This document shows positions 36,490 through 46,120 of a stretch of DNA of 64,000 nucleotides, in pieces (position 1 is the first letter of the stretch; every line of letters begins with the position of its first letter). The DNA is from Shewanella sediminis HAW-EB3 (GTDB lineage Bacteria > Pseudomonadota > Gammaproteobacteria > Enterobacterales > Shewanellaceae). The notes under the pieces were generated by a model. The model was not told where the DNA came from. It worked only from the letters and a program-made list of their open reading frames with translations, and did not search any database. The position numbers and the translations under genes are program-made. The stretch covers positions 124,001 through 188,000 of the forward strand of contig NC_009831.1 of the NCBI RefSeq assembly GCF_000018025.1, in the 5' to 3' direction.

Positions 36490-37845
36490 TTACCTCATGG
36501 TAACAAACTCTTCGGCGCCCGTCGGATGGATAGCGACAACGGAATCGAATTGTTTCTTGGTGGCGCCCATCTTCATTGCGACACCGAAGCCCTGGAGGAT
36601 CTCATCCATGCCAAAGCCTATACCGTGTATACCCACCACTTTCTCATCGGGACCGGCACAGACTAACTTCATCTTACATGCTTGACGATGCGCCGTGACC
36701 GCGGTGTACATAGAGGTGAAGCCCGAGTTGTAGCACTTAACCTGATCTGTACCATATTGGGCTATGGCTTCCGGCTCAGAAAGTCCCATGGTTCCTATGG
36801 CCGGGTGACTGAAGACCACGGTAGGAATAAGGGTGTAATCCATCTTCGCATCTGTCATGCCGTTGAACAGACGTTCGGAGAGTAGGCGACCCGCTTTAAC
36901 GGCAACAGGGGTAAGTTCTACGCCTCCTTCGATAATATCTCCCACACAATAGATGCCAGGATTTGTGGTGTTCTGTTGTTCATCGACAACCACGTAACCT
37001 TTGTCATTCAACTTAACTTGGGTGTTTTCCAGGCCGATATTGCCTGTAGAGGGTTTGCGGCCTATCGCCCAGATAAGGGTATCAACTTCGAAACTCTCAC
37101 CGTTTTCAAGCTTAAGGGTAAGGCTACCATCGCTATTTTTGATGACCGACTCGGGTGTGCTGTGAGTATGCAGCGTTGGACCATCGGTGGCCATAGATTC
37201 CATCAGTGCTTCACTCAGCATTGGATCGAAACTACGCAGCGGGGCATGTTTACGAACGAATAGATGGGTCTCACTACCCAGAGAGTGCAGTACCCCGGCG
37301 AGCTCGACGGCAATATAGCCCGCACCGATAACAGCCACACGTTTAGGTTGCGCGCGCAACTCGAAGAAACCATCGGAGTCGATGCCATGCTCGGCACCGG
37401 GGATATTGGGAATGCTTGGTGAGCCACCCGTTGCGATCAAGATATGATCGGCGGTGTACTCTTGTCCATCGACCTCTATGGTGCGCTCGTTAACGAAACG
37501 ACCATAACCACGCACTAAGGTGACTTTATTGTTTTCAAGACCACGGTCGTATGAGCCATGGATCCTCTCAATATAGGCATCGCGACTCGCAACTAAGGTG
37601 TTCCAGTCAAACTTGTTGACCGTGACATCGAAACCATAATCTTTAGCGTATAAGTGCAAGGCTTCGGCAACCTGAGCGCCGTACCACATAACCTTCTTTG
37701 GCACACAGCCAACATTGACACAAGTGCCACCAAGCGCCTTAGCTTCGATGAGCAGTACCTTAGCACCACGCATGGCTGCGCGGTTTGCCGATGCAATACC
37801 ACCACTACCTGCGCCAAGACAGATATAGTCAAAATGTTGGGCCAT
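36490..37845 (-). CDS. gor: Glutathione-disulfide reductase
   Basis: Gor keeps glutathione reduced with NADPH. The 451-residue protein has the FAD-binding [14 protein letters not shown], the redox disulfide [13 protein letters not shown], a second Rossmann motif [14 protein letters not shown], the FAD site [10 protein letters not shown] and the C-terminal catalytic HPTGAEE. All match Gor. It is monocistronic, with the regulatory space at 37846-38023. The product would support oxidative-stress defence and glutathione-dependent enzymes such as the GST-like proteins encoded elsewhere in the window. Confidence 0.97.
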   Translation of the reverse strand: MAQHFDYICLGAGSGGIASANRAAMRGAKVLLIEAKALGGTCVNVGCVPKKVMWYGAQVAEALHLYAKDYGFDVTVNKFDWNTLVASRDAYIERIHGSYDRGLENNKVTLVRGYGRFVNERTIEVDGQEYTADHILIATGGSPSIPNIPGAEHGIDSDGFFELRAQPKRVAVIGAGYIAVELAGVLHSLGSETHLFVRKHAPLRSFDPMLSEALMESMATDGPTLHTHSTPESVIKNSDGSLTLKLENGESFEVDTLIWAIGRKPSTGNIGLENTQVKLNDKGYVVVDEQQNTTNPGIYCVGDIIEGGVELTPVAVKAGRLLSERLFNGMTDAKMDYTLIPTVVFSHPAIGTMGLSEPEAIAQYGTDQVKCYNSGFTSMYTAVTAHRQACKMKLVCAGPDEKVVGIHGIGFGMDEILQGFGVAMKMGATKKQFDSVVAIHPTGAEEFVTMR

Positions 37846-37919
37846 CTATTATCTCCAAAGAGTATGTTCAAAAATTGCTATGAAAAGCATTGTAGGGGGA
37901 AACCATGTCTCAGTACAGA

Positions 37920-37975
37920 TATACCCAAGCTACTTCAAAATGCTGAATCCTACATTTCGAGGTCGTTTGGGTATA
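37920..37975. repeat. TACCCAA/TTGGGTA miniature repeat
   Basis: ATACCCAA (37921-37928) and TTGGGTAT (37967-37974) border a 56-bp element with the internal string AAGCTACTTCAAAATGCTG. Strings of this kind recur in intergenic regions of marine gammaproteobacteria, as I recall. It is probably a dispersed REP-like element upstream of gor. Confidence 0.5.
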
Positions 37976-38023
37976 ATAACCTTAAGTGGCATTAACTTGT
38001 TTCAATCTCATTCTTATCTGCTC

Positions 38024-38545
38024 TTAGCGGCGGTATTGGCACCTGTCATAATCTTTTTGCTCCGGCCCTTCGGCGCCACACTTCATACATTTCCACTCCT
38101 TGTTCCGGACTGCTAACTCTTTTTTATGATAACTGTTAGCCGAACGATTGCCGACAGATGTGAGGCTCTCTTCTAATTTGTTCATTCTACTGTTTAACCA
38201 GCGGCAACTTGGATCGTTGGCAATCTGTGCTCTGCTGGTGAGTTGTTGTTTGCGGCTGAGTTTTTTCGAACGAGCCTTTTTCTTGCTAGTCCTTTTGTTG
38301 GGAACCGGATTTACGCCAGGGTTATGATGGGGTTTTGTGATGGTAGGCGAGTGAAATTCCAGAGCGCTTTGGTTTCGGGAGGGGAGGGAGATGGGGTTTC
38401 CTTCACTATCCAGCACTACGCCTAAAGGCAGGGGCTCTTTGGTGTCGGCTCGGCTATAGGAAACGGTACTTACTGAGATGATAATGGAGAAGCTGGCGAC
38501 AGTCGCAAGTTTAATGAACCAAGTATATTGAGTTAAGAGTGACAT
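38024..38545 (-). CDS. Hypothetical exported basic protein
   Basis: The 173-residue protein has an N-terminal hydrophobic segment that acts as a signal peptide or anchor (FIKLATVASFSIIISVSTV), then a Pro/Asn-rich part, a Lys/Arg-rich stretch (KRTSKKKARSKKLSRK, about residues 82-97) and a Cys-containing tail (WKCMKCGAEG). The CxxC could bind zinc or form a disulfide. No family is recognised. It is encoded upstream of gor on the same strand, 178 bases away. Confidence 0.5.
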   Translation of the reverse strand: MSLLTQYTWFIKLATVASFSIIISVSTVSYSRADTKEPLPLGVVLDSEGNPISLPSRNQSALEFHSPTITKPHHNPGVNPVPNKRTSKKKARSKKLSRKQQLTSRAQIANDPSCRWLNSRMNKLEESLTSVGNRSANSYHKKELAVRNKEWKCMKCGAEGPEQKDYDRCQYRR

Positions 38546-38664
38546 TCCCTGTTCCTCTTGAAAGTGTAACGATTAAAAGCTATTTGCCAAAGACACTCCC
38601 TGTCTTTGGTTTAGGTAAATTTAGTCGAGGATCTCTGTTTTTACAAAGTGCTCAGGATTTTACT

Positions 38665-39441
38665 TTAGAAATTCCAGGTTAAATGAACACCAGCATAAGT
38701 CTGATCTAAGCTGCCTTCGATACCGTCGGCCTTTGCTTCAGCTTTGATGTCTTCCTGAGCTATGGTGTGACTGACATGACCGGATAAAACGATTTGATCA
38801 TTTACCAGGTACTCGGCCTCTAACCCAAATTGGAAATGGTTAGGTCCATCATGATCTTCGGTTGCATATTGAAAATCGAATGCCTGAGTGACATAGGGCG
38901 TCACGGTGAAGTTTTCGAGTAACTCCCAGCTGCTGTGTAGGCTGGCCTCGACAAAATAGCCACCCGCTTCTGTCGCATAGGTATAGGCAATCGATGGCGT
39001 CAGCCATTTGATACCGCTATAGGTCAGGGAGCTGAAGAACTCATTATCATTGGCACGTTCATCACCGTAAAACTCCAGTCTTTGGTACCCGACTGTTGCT
39101 TCAAGAGTATCAGATAGGGCTATGGCGTACTCAAGACCGAAGTTCCACTCGGTATAGTCCTGGTCATCGGCGCGGCCAAGGGTGGCATAGACATTTAAGT
39201 TACCATGCTGTACGGCTGCTGTGCCCCAGAATATCCCGCCTTTATCCAGATTATTTCGCCCTTCCGAGACATATTTTGAATCCCAACCCAGATCGAGCAG
39301 ATAGTTAGTATCTACCGCTTCATTTGCCGGAAGTATATTCCTGCTATGTGAGTCATCTATGTTTGCACTTGTGTCTGCGTAGACCGTCGATGCAGTAATT
39401 AACAGGCTGGTCAGTAGTGAAAACTTAAATTTATTGTTCAT
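38665..39441 (-). CDS. Outer membrane beta-barrel protein of unknown function
   Basis: The 258-residue protein has a signal peptide (cleavage after ASTVYA) and short alternating amphipathic strands (YLLDLGWDSKYVSEGRNN, NVYATLGRAD, WNFGLEYAIAL) ending in YAGVHLTWNF, a C-terminal Phe as required for barrel insertion. GWDSKYVSEGR resembles the TIGR02001-like porins (compare torF in this window), so it may be a distant relative. Its upstream spacer carries a palindrome (39537-39554). The cargo is unknown. Confidence 0.65.
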   Translation of the reverse strand: MNNKFKFSLLTSLLITASTVYADTSANIDDSHSRNILPANEAVDTNYLLDLGWDSKYVSEGRNNLDKGGIFWGTAAVQHGNLNVYATLGRADDQDYTEWNFGLEYAIALSDTLEATVGYQRLEFYGDERANDNEFFSSLTYSGIKWLTPSIAYTYATEAGGYFVEASLHSSWELLENFTVTPYVTQAFDFQYATEDHDGPNHFQFGLEAEYLVNDQIVLSGHVSHTIAQEDIKAEAKADGIEGSLDQTYAGVHLTWNF

Positions 39442-39536
39442 ATATGGCTCTTTTTCAGGCGAATTGTGATGACGTTGATGAATTAATTAGTGATAGTAAT
39501 ACTAATGTCAAGAATGTAAATGATAACACTTCCCAT

Positions 39537-39554
39537 TTGAGAAGTAATTCTCAA
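39537..39554. promoter_or_regulatory. Palindromic operator candidate TTGAGAA-N4-TTCTCAA
   Basis: TTGAGAAGTAATTCTCAA is a perfect 7-bp-arm palindrome 96 bases upstream of the outer membrane protein gene. It resembles a Fur box in base content but has an even spacer, so I do not call it Fur. It could bind a dimeric regulator. Confidence 0.45.
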
Positions 39555-39744
39555 TAGCTGGAATGTAAATGATTCGTAAGTGGTTTTATTGTTCTAGATC
39601 AATTTCTTCTAAGGTATGCACTGATAGGTGGGCAGAGATGGAATGACTTGCTGCAGATAGTTCTTGAATATTGCTCAATCAGCCCATATCTAATCTGTAG
39701 ACCATTATCTAGAGCATAGATTATTTCTATGCTGAGGAATCAAT

Positions 39745-41784
39745 ATGAGCAACCCTTTGCTTACCAGCGCAGTGTTACCCCCTTTTTCCAAGATCAAACC
39801 TGAACATATTCAAGACGCCGTTGAGCAGGGTATTGCCAATTGCCGTAGTCAGATAGAGAAGGTGCTGGCCCAGCCTCAGCCTTTCACATGGAATAACCTC
39901 ATCGCTCCTCTCGAGGAGGTCGATGATGAACTGAGCAAGATCTGGTCTCCCATCTCTCACATGAACTCAGTCGTAAGCAGTGAAGAGTGGCGCCAGGCCC
40001 ACGATGCCTGCCTGCCCCTACTCTCTGAGTACGGCACTTTCGTGGGACAGCATCAACCTCTCTACCAAGCCTATAAGTCGATAAAGGCTTCAGATGAATT
40101 TGAACAGCTGACTCAAGCGCAGAAAATGGTGATCGAACATAGCTTACGTGACTTCGAACTTTCCGGTATCGGACTCAATGATGCCGACAAGCTGAGGTAT
40201 GGCGAACTTGTCAAGCGTATGTCAGAGTTGACCAGTGGCTTCTCGAATCAGCTCCTCGATGCGACGCAGGCGTGGACCAAGTTGATCACCGATGAAGATG
40301 AGCTGGCAGGGTTGCCGGAGTCTGCTATTGCAGCGGCTAAAGCCATGGCGGCAGCCAAGGAGCAAGAGGGCTGGTTATTTACCTTAGACTTCCCTTCTTA
40401 TCTGCCGGTGATGACCTATAGCGAAAATCGTAACTTGAGAGAGGAGTGCTATCGCGCGTTTGTGACGCGGGCATCCGATCAGGGACCATTTGCCGGCAAA
40501 TATGATAACGGCCCCTTGATGGATGAGATTGTGGCATTGCGTCATGAGCTGGCATTACTATTAGGGTTTGATAGCTACGCCCACAAATCACTGGCGACCA
40601 AGATGGCACAGACGCCGCAGCAGGTGTTGGAGTTTCTTAATGAACTGGCTTCTCGCTCTAAAGATCAGGGGAAAACCGAACTTGCCGAGTTGACCGAGTT
40701 TGCCGGGAAGGAGTTTGGTGCAACCGATCTTTCTCCTTGGGATCTTAGTTTCTACGCCGAAAAGTTAAAGCATCATAGATATGAGATATCTCAAGAACTG
40801 CTTCGCCCTTACTTTCCGGAAGATAAGGTTTTATCAGGGCTTTTCTATACGGTTAATCGCCTGTTTGGCCTGAAGATCACCGAACAGAAAGAGTTCGACT
40901 CATGGCATAAAGATGTACGCTTCTTCAGTATCGAAGATAGCGAAGGCGAGCACAGAGGTAGTTTCTATTTTGATCTGTACGCCCGTGAAGGCAAGCGCGG
41001 CGGTGCCTGGATGGATGATTGTCGCGTACGCAGACAGACCATCTCTGGTATGCAAAATCCGGTGGCTTATCTAACCTGTAACTTTAATGCGCCTGTCGAT
41101 GGTAAACCCGCCCTGTTTACCCATGATGAGGTGACAACCTTATTCCATGAGTTTGGTCATGGCATCCACCATATGCTGACCAAAATCGATGTCGCCGGGG
41201 TATCCGGGATTAACGGTGTACCTTGGGATGCCGTCGAGCTGCCGAGTCAATTTATGGAAAACTGGTGCTTCGAAGAGGAAGCGTTGGCAGAGATCTCCGG
41301 TCACTTTGAAACCGGTGAGCCCTTGCCGAAGGTTATGCTCGATAAGATGCTGGCGGCGAAGAATTTTCAATCCGGCATGGGAATGTTACGCCAGTTGGAG
41401 TTTTCACTCTTCGATTTCAGAATGCACTTAGAATATAGCCCTGAAAAAGGTGCAAATATTCAGGCAAAGCTGGATGAAGTGCGAAGCCAGGTGGCTGTGA
41501 TCACGGCGGCTGACTTTAACCGTTTCCAGCACAGTTTCGCTCATATCTTTGCTGGTGGATATGCTGCCGGTTATTACAGTTATAAATGGGCTGAAGTCTT
41601 GTCTGCAGATGCATTTTCTCGTTTCGAGGAGGAGGGCATATTTAACAGCGAGACAGGTCTTAGCTTCCTGAACAACATTTTAGAGATGGGAGGAAGTGAG
41701 GAGCCGATGGAGCTGTTTAAGCGTTTCCGTGGTCGTGAGCCTCGTATCGATGCACTACTTCGTCACTCAGGCATTAATGGCTGA
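39745..41784 (+). CDS. prlC: Oligopeptidase A (M3 metallopeptidase)
   Basis: PrlC degrades signal peptides and short oligopeptides in the cytosol. The 679-residue protein has the zinc site LFHEFGHGIHHML (HExxH) near residue 470, the third ligand in the ..QFMENWCFEEE region, and the YAGGYAAGYYSYKWAE-like IFAGGYAAGYYSYKWAEV near the C terminus. The length matches E. coli PrlC (680 residues). A good terminator follows at 41883-41912. In E. coli it is paired with rsmJ; here rsmJ is elsewhere, at 62935. Confidence 0.96.
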   Translation: MSNPLLTSAVLPPFSKIKPEHIQDAVEQGIANCRSQIEKVLAQPQPFTWNNLIAPLEEVDDELSKIWSPISHMNSVVSSEEWRQAHDACLPLLSEYGTFVGQHQPLYQAYKSIKASDEFEQLTQAQKMVIEHSLRDFELSGIGLNDADKLRYGELVKRMSELTSGFSNQLLDATQAWTKLITDEDELAGLPESAIAAAKAMAAAKEQEGWLFTLDFPSYLPVMTYSENRNLREECYRAFVTRASDQGPFAGKYDNGPLMDEIVALRHELALLLGFDSYAHKSLATKMAQTPQQVLEFLNELASRSKDQGKTELAELTEFAGKEFGATDLSPWDLSFYAEKLKHHRYEISQELLRPYFPEDKVLSGLFYTVNRLFGLKITEQKEFDSWHKDVRFFSIEDSEGEHRGSFYFDLYAREGKRGGAWMDDCRVRRQTISGMQNPVAYLTCNFNAPVDGKPALFTHDEVTTLFHEFGHGIHHMLTKIDVAGVSGINGVPWDAVELPSQFMENWCFEEEALAEISGHFETGEPLPKVMLDKMLAAKNFQSGMGMLRQLEFSLFDFRMHLEYSPEKGANIQAKLDEVRSQVAVITAADFNRFQHSFAHIFAGGYAAGYYSYKWAEVLSADAFSRFEEEGIFNSETGLSFLNNILEMGGSEEPMELFKRFRGREPRIDALLRHSGING

Positions 41785-41882
41785 GAATAAATGATTAGTT
41801 TCAGATGATTAGTCTCTGTAGATATTACTACTTCGGTAAATAGTCTGCGGGTTAGCTTGCCATGCTGACCTAGTAAAAATTA

Positions 41883-41912
41883 TGCCAATTGGTTCTGCCA
41901 ATTGGCATTTTT
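41883..41912 (+). terminator. Terminator after prlC
   Basis: TGCCAATTGG and CCAATTGGCA form a perfect 10-bp stem with loop TTCTG, followed by five T. It ends the prlC transcript. Confidence 0.92.
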
Positions 41913-41925
41913 GTACCGTCTTCGC

Positions 41926-42345
41926 TTAATTCATTATTTGCAGGACATATCGTTTTTCCGCTCGAGTCTCTATGACACTTCCATCCTCCTGAATCGACTC
42001 CGACCAAGAATCCAGGCCACCAATAGTTACCTTCTCTTCAGGCTCTGCTTTGACTTGGGTGACTATCTGGTTGCTGGCTATCAGTTCATCCCCGGTCAGG
42101 TGATCGATTCTCTTAGATATGACTTTAGCATCTATATGGAACAGGTTATCGCCTAAATTTTGAATGCGAATATCATATTTAGCGCTCTTAAATCTCAACT
42201 CATCTTCGAGAAAATTTCCGGAAACTTTTATCTCAACAAGCCTATCCGAATCGTCAACCGTTATCGATGTCGGACGGGAAGTAGCGCATGCGGTCAGCGT
42301 CGATAATGAGATGAATAATACAAAAATTGAAAATATAGATTTCAC
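41926..42345 (-). CDS. Lipoprotein of unknown function
   Basis: The 139-residue protein has a lipobox (STLTAC, Cys about 20), so it is lipidated and anchored in the envelope. After it come beta-rich segments (LVEIKVSGNFLEDELRF, YDIRIQNLG, KVTIGGLDSWSE). DUF1425/YcfL-like lipoproteins have this type of layout and act with LpoB-YcfM, but similarity is too low by eye to name it. It converges on prlC, whose terminator lies just beyond. Confidence 0.7.
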   Translation of the reverse strand: MKSIFSIFVLFISLSTLTACATSRPTSITVDDSDRLVEIKVSGNFLEDELRFKSAKYDIRIQNLGDNLFHIDAKVISKRIDHLTGDELIASNQIVTQVKAEPEEKVTIGGLDSWSESIQEDGSVIETRAEKRYVLQIMN

Positions 42346-42662
42346 AAAAAATACCTGATTTAAATAAAGATAAAATTGTTGGTAACCTTGCGGAAGTCGT
42401 TTTTCTGAATCTAGTCCAGCTCTATCGGCTTCTATGCTTATTCCCGGGGCTCTGCTTATTTTGCGGATTCTACTAAGACAGCCCTGATTAGATCAAGTCA
42501 CAGTTTGTCATGATATGTATATGAAACGGAATGCTATCAATAAAGCCCAAGTTGCAGTGGATAAGAGTAGGGATTCGAGGATAATCCCCTTATTTGAGTG
42601 AAACTTGTTATCTGGTATGACCTCTGTTAGCCTTTCGCGTTCATTCTTAGGGACTAACGTTA

Positions 42663-43193
42663 ATGAACCTCTATTTCAGACTGTTTTGGCTATTCATCTG
42701 GCGAGTTCGCCACTGTAACTCTATCGATTTTCTTGGTACCAGCCGTATTAGTTATCGTGCACTGCCTCTGGACTGTGATATTAACTGCCATGTAACTAAT
42801 TCTCGTTATCCGGCACTTATGGACTTGGCTCGTACATATATGTTGGCCGAGATGGGACTCCTTAAGCGTTTCATTAAGCTGAAGTGGTTGCCTATCGTCA
42901 ATGCGGCAGAGTTTACCTATATTCGGGATATCAAGCCCCTTACTAAGTTTGAGATCGAATCCAAGCTGGTTGGCTGGGATGACAAGTACTTCTATATTGA
43001 ACAGCGCTTTGTCAGTGACAATATCCTGCATTGTATCGTACACGTGCGAGGCGTCTTTGTTTGTAAGGGTAAGCAGGTGCCGATAGATACTATGGTGAAA
43101 GAGGTTAACTTCGAGGGGCCCAGACCCGAGTTGCCACCGGAAGTGGTTAAATGGAAAGCCTTTCTGCAACTAAAGAAAGAGCGCAATATTTAG
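42663..43193 (+). CDS. Hot-dog acyl-CoA thioesterase-like protein
   Basis: The 176-residue protein belongs to the 4HBT/THEM6-like hot-dog fold: SRISYRALPLDCDINCHVTNSRYPALMDLAR carries the conserved D-N-H-N pattern, then FTYIRDIKPLTKFEIESKLVGWDDKYFYIEQRF and CIVHVRGVFV. These enzymes hydrolyse acyl-CoA. A short hydrophobic N terminus (LYFRLFWLFIWRV) suggests membrane attachment. The catalytic Asp of DINCH is present. The 317-bp spacer upstream (42346-42662) holds a GGGATT/AATCCC hairpin but no gene. Confidence 0.8.
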   Translation: MNLYFRLFWLFIWRVRHCNSIDFLGTSRISYRALPLDCDINCHVTNSRYPALMDLARTYMLAEMGLLKRFIKLKWLPIVNAAEFTYIRDIKPLTKFEIESKLVGWDDKYFYIEQRFVSDNILHCIVHVRGVFVCKGKQVPIDTMVKEVNFEGPRPELPPEVVKWKAFLQLKKERNI

Positions 43194-43196
43194 AAG

Positions 43197-43247
43197 GTTC
43201 GAGGTTCGAGGTATTAAGACCTAGGTCCTGGGATCTAGGATCTTCTC
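43197..43247. repeat. GTTCGAG and CTAGG-type intergenic repeat
   Basis: Two GTTCGAG units are followed by ACCTAGGTCC and ATCTAGGATC strings between convergent genes. The element is related to the one at 6815-6860, so this genome carries a dispersed family. Confidence 0.55.
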
Positions 43248-43898
43248 CTAAGGAATGGGTCTACGGCCAGATAGTACGTCACCCGCGGCCAACTCAACCT
43301 CCTCTTTGACCTGTAGATATGACCCTCTGAGCTGAGCCTGATGCCAGTATCGATTCAGATTGTCATATTGAAAGAGTTTAAAATAGTCCTGAGCACAATG
43401 CAGACAGGGAAACAGGGCACAATCAGCCAAAGTTAAGCCGTCTGAGCATAACCAGTGATTTTTCTCTAACTTTTTGTCCAGATAACCAAGAAACTGACTG
43501 ATATCATTCTCAAGTTGCTTAATCATTATATGGTTTTGATCGCCATCCTCTAGTTTTTGATGTTCCAGTTCGAAGAGTACATTACTGAAATCATTGTCGA
43601 TTAAGCGATCTTGTAATCTAGTATCGAGTGCAATCCTTCTATCGATAGGAAAGAGTCGTGTCCCGGTAGAAAACTCACTATCGATAAATTCGATAATTAT
43701 GCTGGACTCAGGAATCAGCTCACCACTCTTACTCTTAAGCAGGGGGAGCTTTCCCGGTGGATAGAAATCACAAAACTCTCGTCTGGATAGTGGATCCGAT
43801 AACTCAATAACCCGTGGATAAAAATTGGCTTGTTTTTCATAGAGCGCAATCAGTACTTTCTGTGAATAACGGGAAAGTGGGTGGTAAAACAGTTCCAT
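43248..43898 (-). CDS. Glutathione S-transferase family protein
   Basis: The 216-residue protein starts MELFYHPLSRYSQKVLIALYEKQ, a typical GST thioredoxin-fold N terminus with Ser in the catalytic neighbourhood (PLSRYSQ). It also has FYPPGKLPLLKSKSGELIPESSIIIEFID (the cis-Pro and glutathione-binding ES) and a helical C-terminal domain with LTLADCALFPCLH. The start at ATG 43898 is preferred over an in-frame TTG at 43904. The substrate is unknown; it could detoxify or isomerise aromatic compounds. Confidence 0.9.
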   Translation of the reverse strand: MELFYHPLSRYSQKVLIALYEKQANFYPRVIELSDPLSRREFCDFYPPGKLPLLKSKSGELIPESSIIIEFIDSEFSTGTRLFPIDRRIALDTRLQDRLIDNDFSNVLFELEHQKLEDGDQNHIMIKQLENDISQFLGYLDKKLEKNHWLCSDGLTLADCALFPCLHCAQDYFKLFQYDNLNRYWHQAQLRGSYLQVKEEVELAAGDVLSGRRPIP

Positions 43899-44071
43899 CA
43901 GCAACTTCTCTCGACAGGTGTAATGAAAAGTTAGAGTTAGATAACTTTAGTCTGGGTATACCCTCAATTATAGTCGTTAATCAGGTAAACCCGTTCGTTC
44001 TTACTGCCAGAACCCTTTATGCCGCCTGAATTCAAAGTGTATCCGGCGGCATAAGATATGTTGGGTGCGGG

Positions 44072-44977
44072 TTACCTTTGGTTGTCAGGGATCAGACGTT
44101 TTTCTATGAAGTTGAGGAATGCCCTGACTCTCGGTGGCGTAACATCGTCAAACGGATGAACTGCATATATCACTCCTTCTCTGAGGTGATAGTCGGGAAG
44201 GATATGAACGAATTTACCACTCTCTATCTGAGCCTGTACTAAATAGCTGGGGAGTATCGCTATTCCTAATCCCTGCTTAGCAAGTTTGACGATGCCATGG
44301 TTGCTGTTACAACTGATAAATGGATTGATCTTAATCTTGAACTTGTCTCCGAAGCTGTTTTGCAGCAGACAACTCTTAGGAAGGTAGTTAGATGACTGCA
44401 TAATCCATTGGTGTTTTGCCAGCATGTCCGGATGGAGCGGTGAACCATGTTGTTCAACATATTCCGGACTCGCAATCAGGTATTCATCGAACTGACCGAG
44501 TCTGATAGAGGTGAACTCTGTAGCCTGCTCTGTCTGTATCGCGATATCGATGTTATTTTCCAGCAGGTTAAGCCTTCTATCTTCGAGTCGTAGCGTGATT
44601 CGAATCTTGGGATAGCGTTTATTAAAATCGCCAATGTGTTGAATGAGATTTTGTTCCCCAAGACAAACGGGGGCTGAAATTTTAATGCTGCCCTGTAGCT
44701 CTCTATCCTGAGGTTTTGTTGAATTTTCGGCTTGTTTGGCAAGTTGCAGCAGTTCGGCGCAGTAGTGATAAAAGCTTTGACCGTCTTCAGTTAATGCCAT
44801 TTTTCGTGTCGTACGGTGTATTAGTTGTGTTGCACACCTTAGCTCAAGCTTTTTCAGGTGTTGACTGACCATAGAACGGCTGATGCCCAATTCGTTGGCT
44901 GCCGCGGTGAGCGAACCTTGTTCGACAACATTGGCAAAGACAAGCATTCGATAGAGTTGAGCCGCGTCCATAAGCAT
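44072..44977 (-). CDS. LysR-family transcriptional regulator
   Basis: The 301-residue protein has the LysR winged helix (RMLVFANVVEQGSLTAAANELGISRSMVSQHLKKLE) in the first 60 residues and the inducer-binding domain after about residue 90 (IKISAPVCLGEQNLIQHIGDFNKRYPKIRITL). It is divergent from the methyladenine glycosylase-like gene at 45192, so it may control that gene, itself or both. The inducer is unknown. ATGs at 44977 and 44971 are alternative starts. Confidence 0.92.
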   Translation of the reverse strand: MLMDAAQLYRMLVFANVVEQGSLTAAANELGISRSMVSQHLKKLELRCATQLIHRTTRKMALTEDGQSFYHYCAELLQLAKQAENSTKPQDRELQGSIKISAPVCLGEQNLIQHIGDFNKRYPKIRITLRLEDRRLNLLENNIDIAIQTEQATEFTSIRLGQFDEYLIASPEYVEQHGSPLHPDMLAKHQWIMQSSNYLPKSCLLQNSFGDKFKIKINPFISCNSNHGIVKLAKQGLGIAILPSYLVQAQIESGKFVHILPDYHLREGVIYAVHPFDDVTPPRVRAFLNFIEKRLIPDNQR

Positions 44978-45191
44978 AATCCACGCTTGTTGATGTTGAT
45001 TGATTAATATCGGTTACCAAAAAGGATTGATTGCTGCTGATTGTGTAATATAAATAGGTGTGCATTAAATCTAGGTGTGAAGGTGGGCTTTGTCCAGTAA
45101 ATAGCCTGAATGACATTTAGCCAGAGGATTGCTTTATCTTACTGGTTTCATACTATGTAACTCTCTACTTCGTTTGAAAGCTAATTTAATT

Positions 45192-45881
45192 ATGAGTCAA
45201 TTAGAATCTTTTTCCTCAATTTATCAAAGAGCCAGCGATCGTAAAGGTGGAAGTTCAGAGCTGGAGAGCCTGTTGTCAGTAAGCTTATCCGCAGATGAGA
45301 TTGGTCAGTATCGAGACGCCGAACTGCTGTCAGAGATGAGTAAGAAAGTCTTCCAGAGTGGTTTCGTGTGGCGCATCGTCGAGAATAAGTGGCCGGCGTA
45401 TGAAGCAGCCTTCTTCAATTTTGAAGCTCATAAGATTTTGATGTTATCACCGGAGCAGTTGCATCAAAGAGCGACTGATCCTAATCTCATTCGGCATATG
45501 AAGAAGACTATGGCCATTTATGACAATGCCATGATGACACATGATATTGCTAAGGAGCGCGGCAGTCTGGCCGAATATATTGCTAATTGGCCGAGTGAGG
45601 AGATCACGGGTCTTTGGTCCGTGTTAAAGCGGCGTGGCACCCGCTTAGGCGGCAATACCGGCCCCTACTTTCTACGCGCCATAGGTAAAGACACCTTCCT
45701 GCTGACGGGTGATGTGCAAGGTTACCTGAAGGCGCATAACCTGGTCGATTTTGGTTTCAGCTCTAAGAGTGGATTAAATCAGGTCCAAGCTGTGTTTAAT
45801 CAATGGCAGCAGGAGTCGGGGCGCAGTCTGGCCGATATCAGTCGGATCTTAGCCTGCAGCGTCGGAGATAACAGAATTTAG
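45192..45881 (+). CDS. DNA-3-methyladenine glycosylase I-like protein
   Basis: The 229-residue protein shows features of the Tag/HhH-like family (COG2818 relatives): LLSEMSKKVFQSGFVWRIVENKWPAYEAAFFNFE at about residues 45-78, resembling the E. coli Tag region, and VLKRRGTRLGGNTGPYFLRAIGKDTFLLTGDV in the second half. Members remove alkylated bases from DNA. The four zinc Cys of classical Tag are not evident, so the catalytic role is a family inference. The frame is open from 45129, but ATG 45192 gives the natural N terminus. Confidence 0.75.
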   Translation: MSQLESFSSIYQRASDRKGGSSELESLLSVSLSADEIGQYRDAELLSEMSKKVFQSGFVWRIVENKWPAYEAAFFNFEAHKILMLSPEQLHQRATDPNLIRHMKKTMAIYDNAMMTHDIAKERGSLAEYIANWPSEEITGLWSVLKRRGTRLGGNTGPYFLRAIGKDTFLLTGDVQGYLKAHNLVDFGFSSKSGLNQVQAVFNQWQQESGRSLADISRILACSVGDNRI

Positions 45882-45933
45882 AGCCAGAAATCAGAAGCCA
45901 GGAGCTGTAAGTGCTAAGAGATGACTATTAGCC

Positions 45934-45960
45934 GTCATCCTGAACTGGTTTCAGGATCCA
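45934..45960. repeat. REP-like palindrome
   Basis: ATCCTGAA (45937-45944) pairs with TTCAGGAT (45950-45957) around CTGGT. GTCATCCTGAA...TTCAGGAT strings are common interspersed elements in gammaproteobacteria, as I recall. It lies after the glycosylase-like gene. Confidence 0.6.
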
Positions 45961-46016
45961 GCTTGAATGCCTGTGCGCTTTAAGCAAGACATCCTGACTG
46001 CCATACATTTATTTGA

Positions 46017-46050
46017 ATAAAAAAAAGCGCCAGCCTGGAGTGGGCTGGCG
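46017..46050 (-). terminator. Terminator after torF
   Basis: On the minus strand CGCCAGCC/GGCTGGCG (46050-46028) forms an 8-bp GC stem with a 7-base loop, and a T-run follows. It ends the leftward torF transcript about 100 bases after its stop. Confidence 0.88.
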
Positions 46051-46120
46051 AAAGATTGCTGAGATAGAGCAATAAATAGAGATAAACATCGATCTGTGTA
46101 CTAGATGGAACAATTTTCCA

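Noticed and set aside
39537..39554. Fur box upstream of the outer membrane protein gene
   Set aside because: The spacing of the two halves is even and does not fit the 19-bp Fur pattern, unlike the site at 18193-18211.
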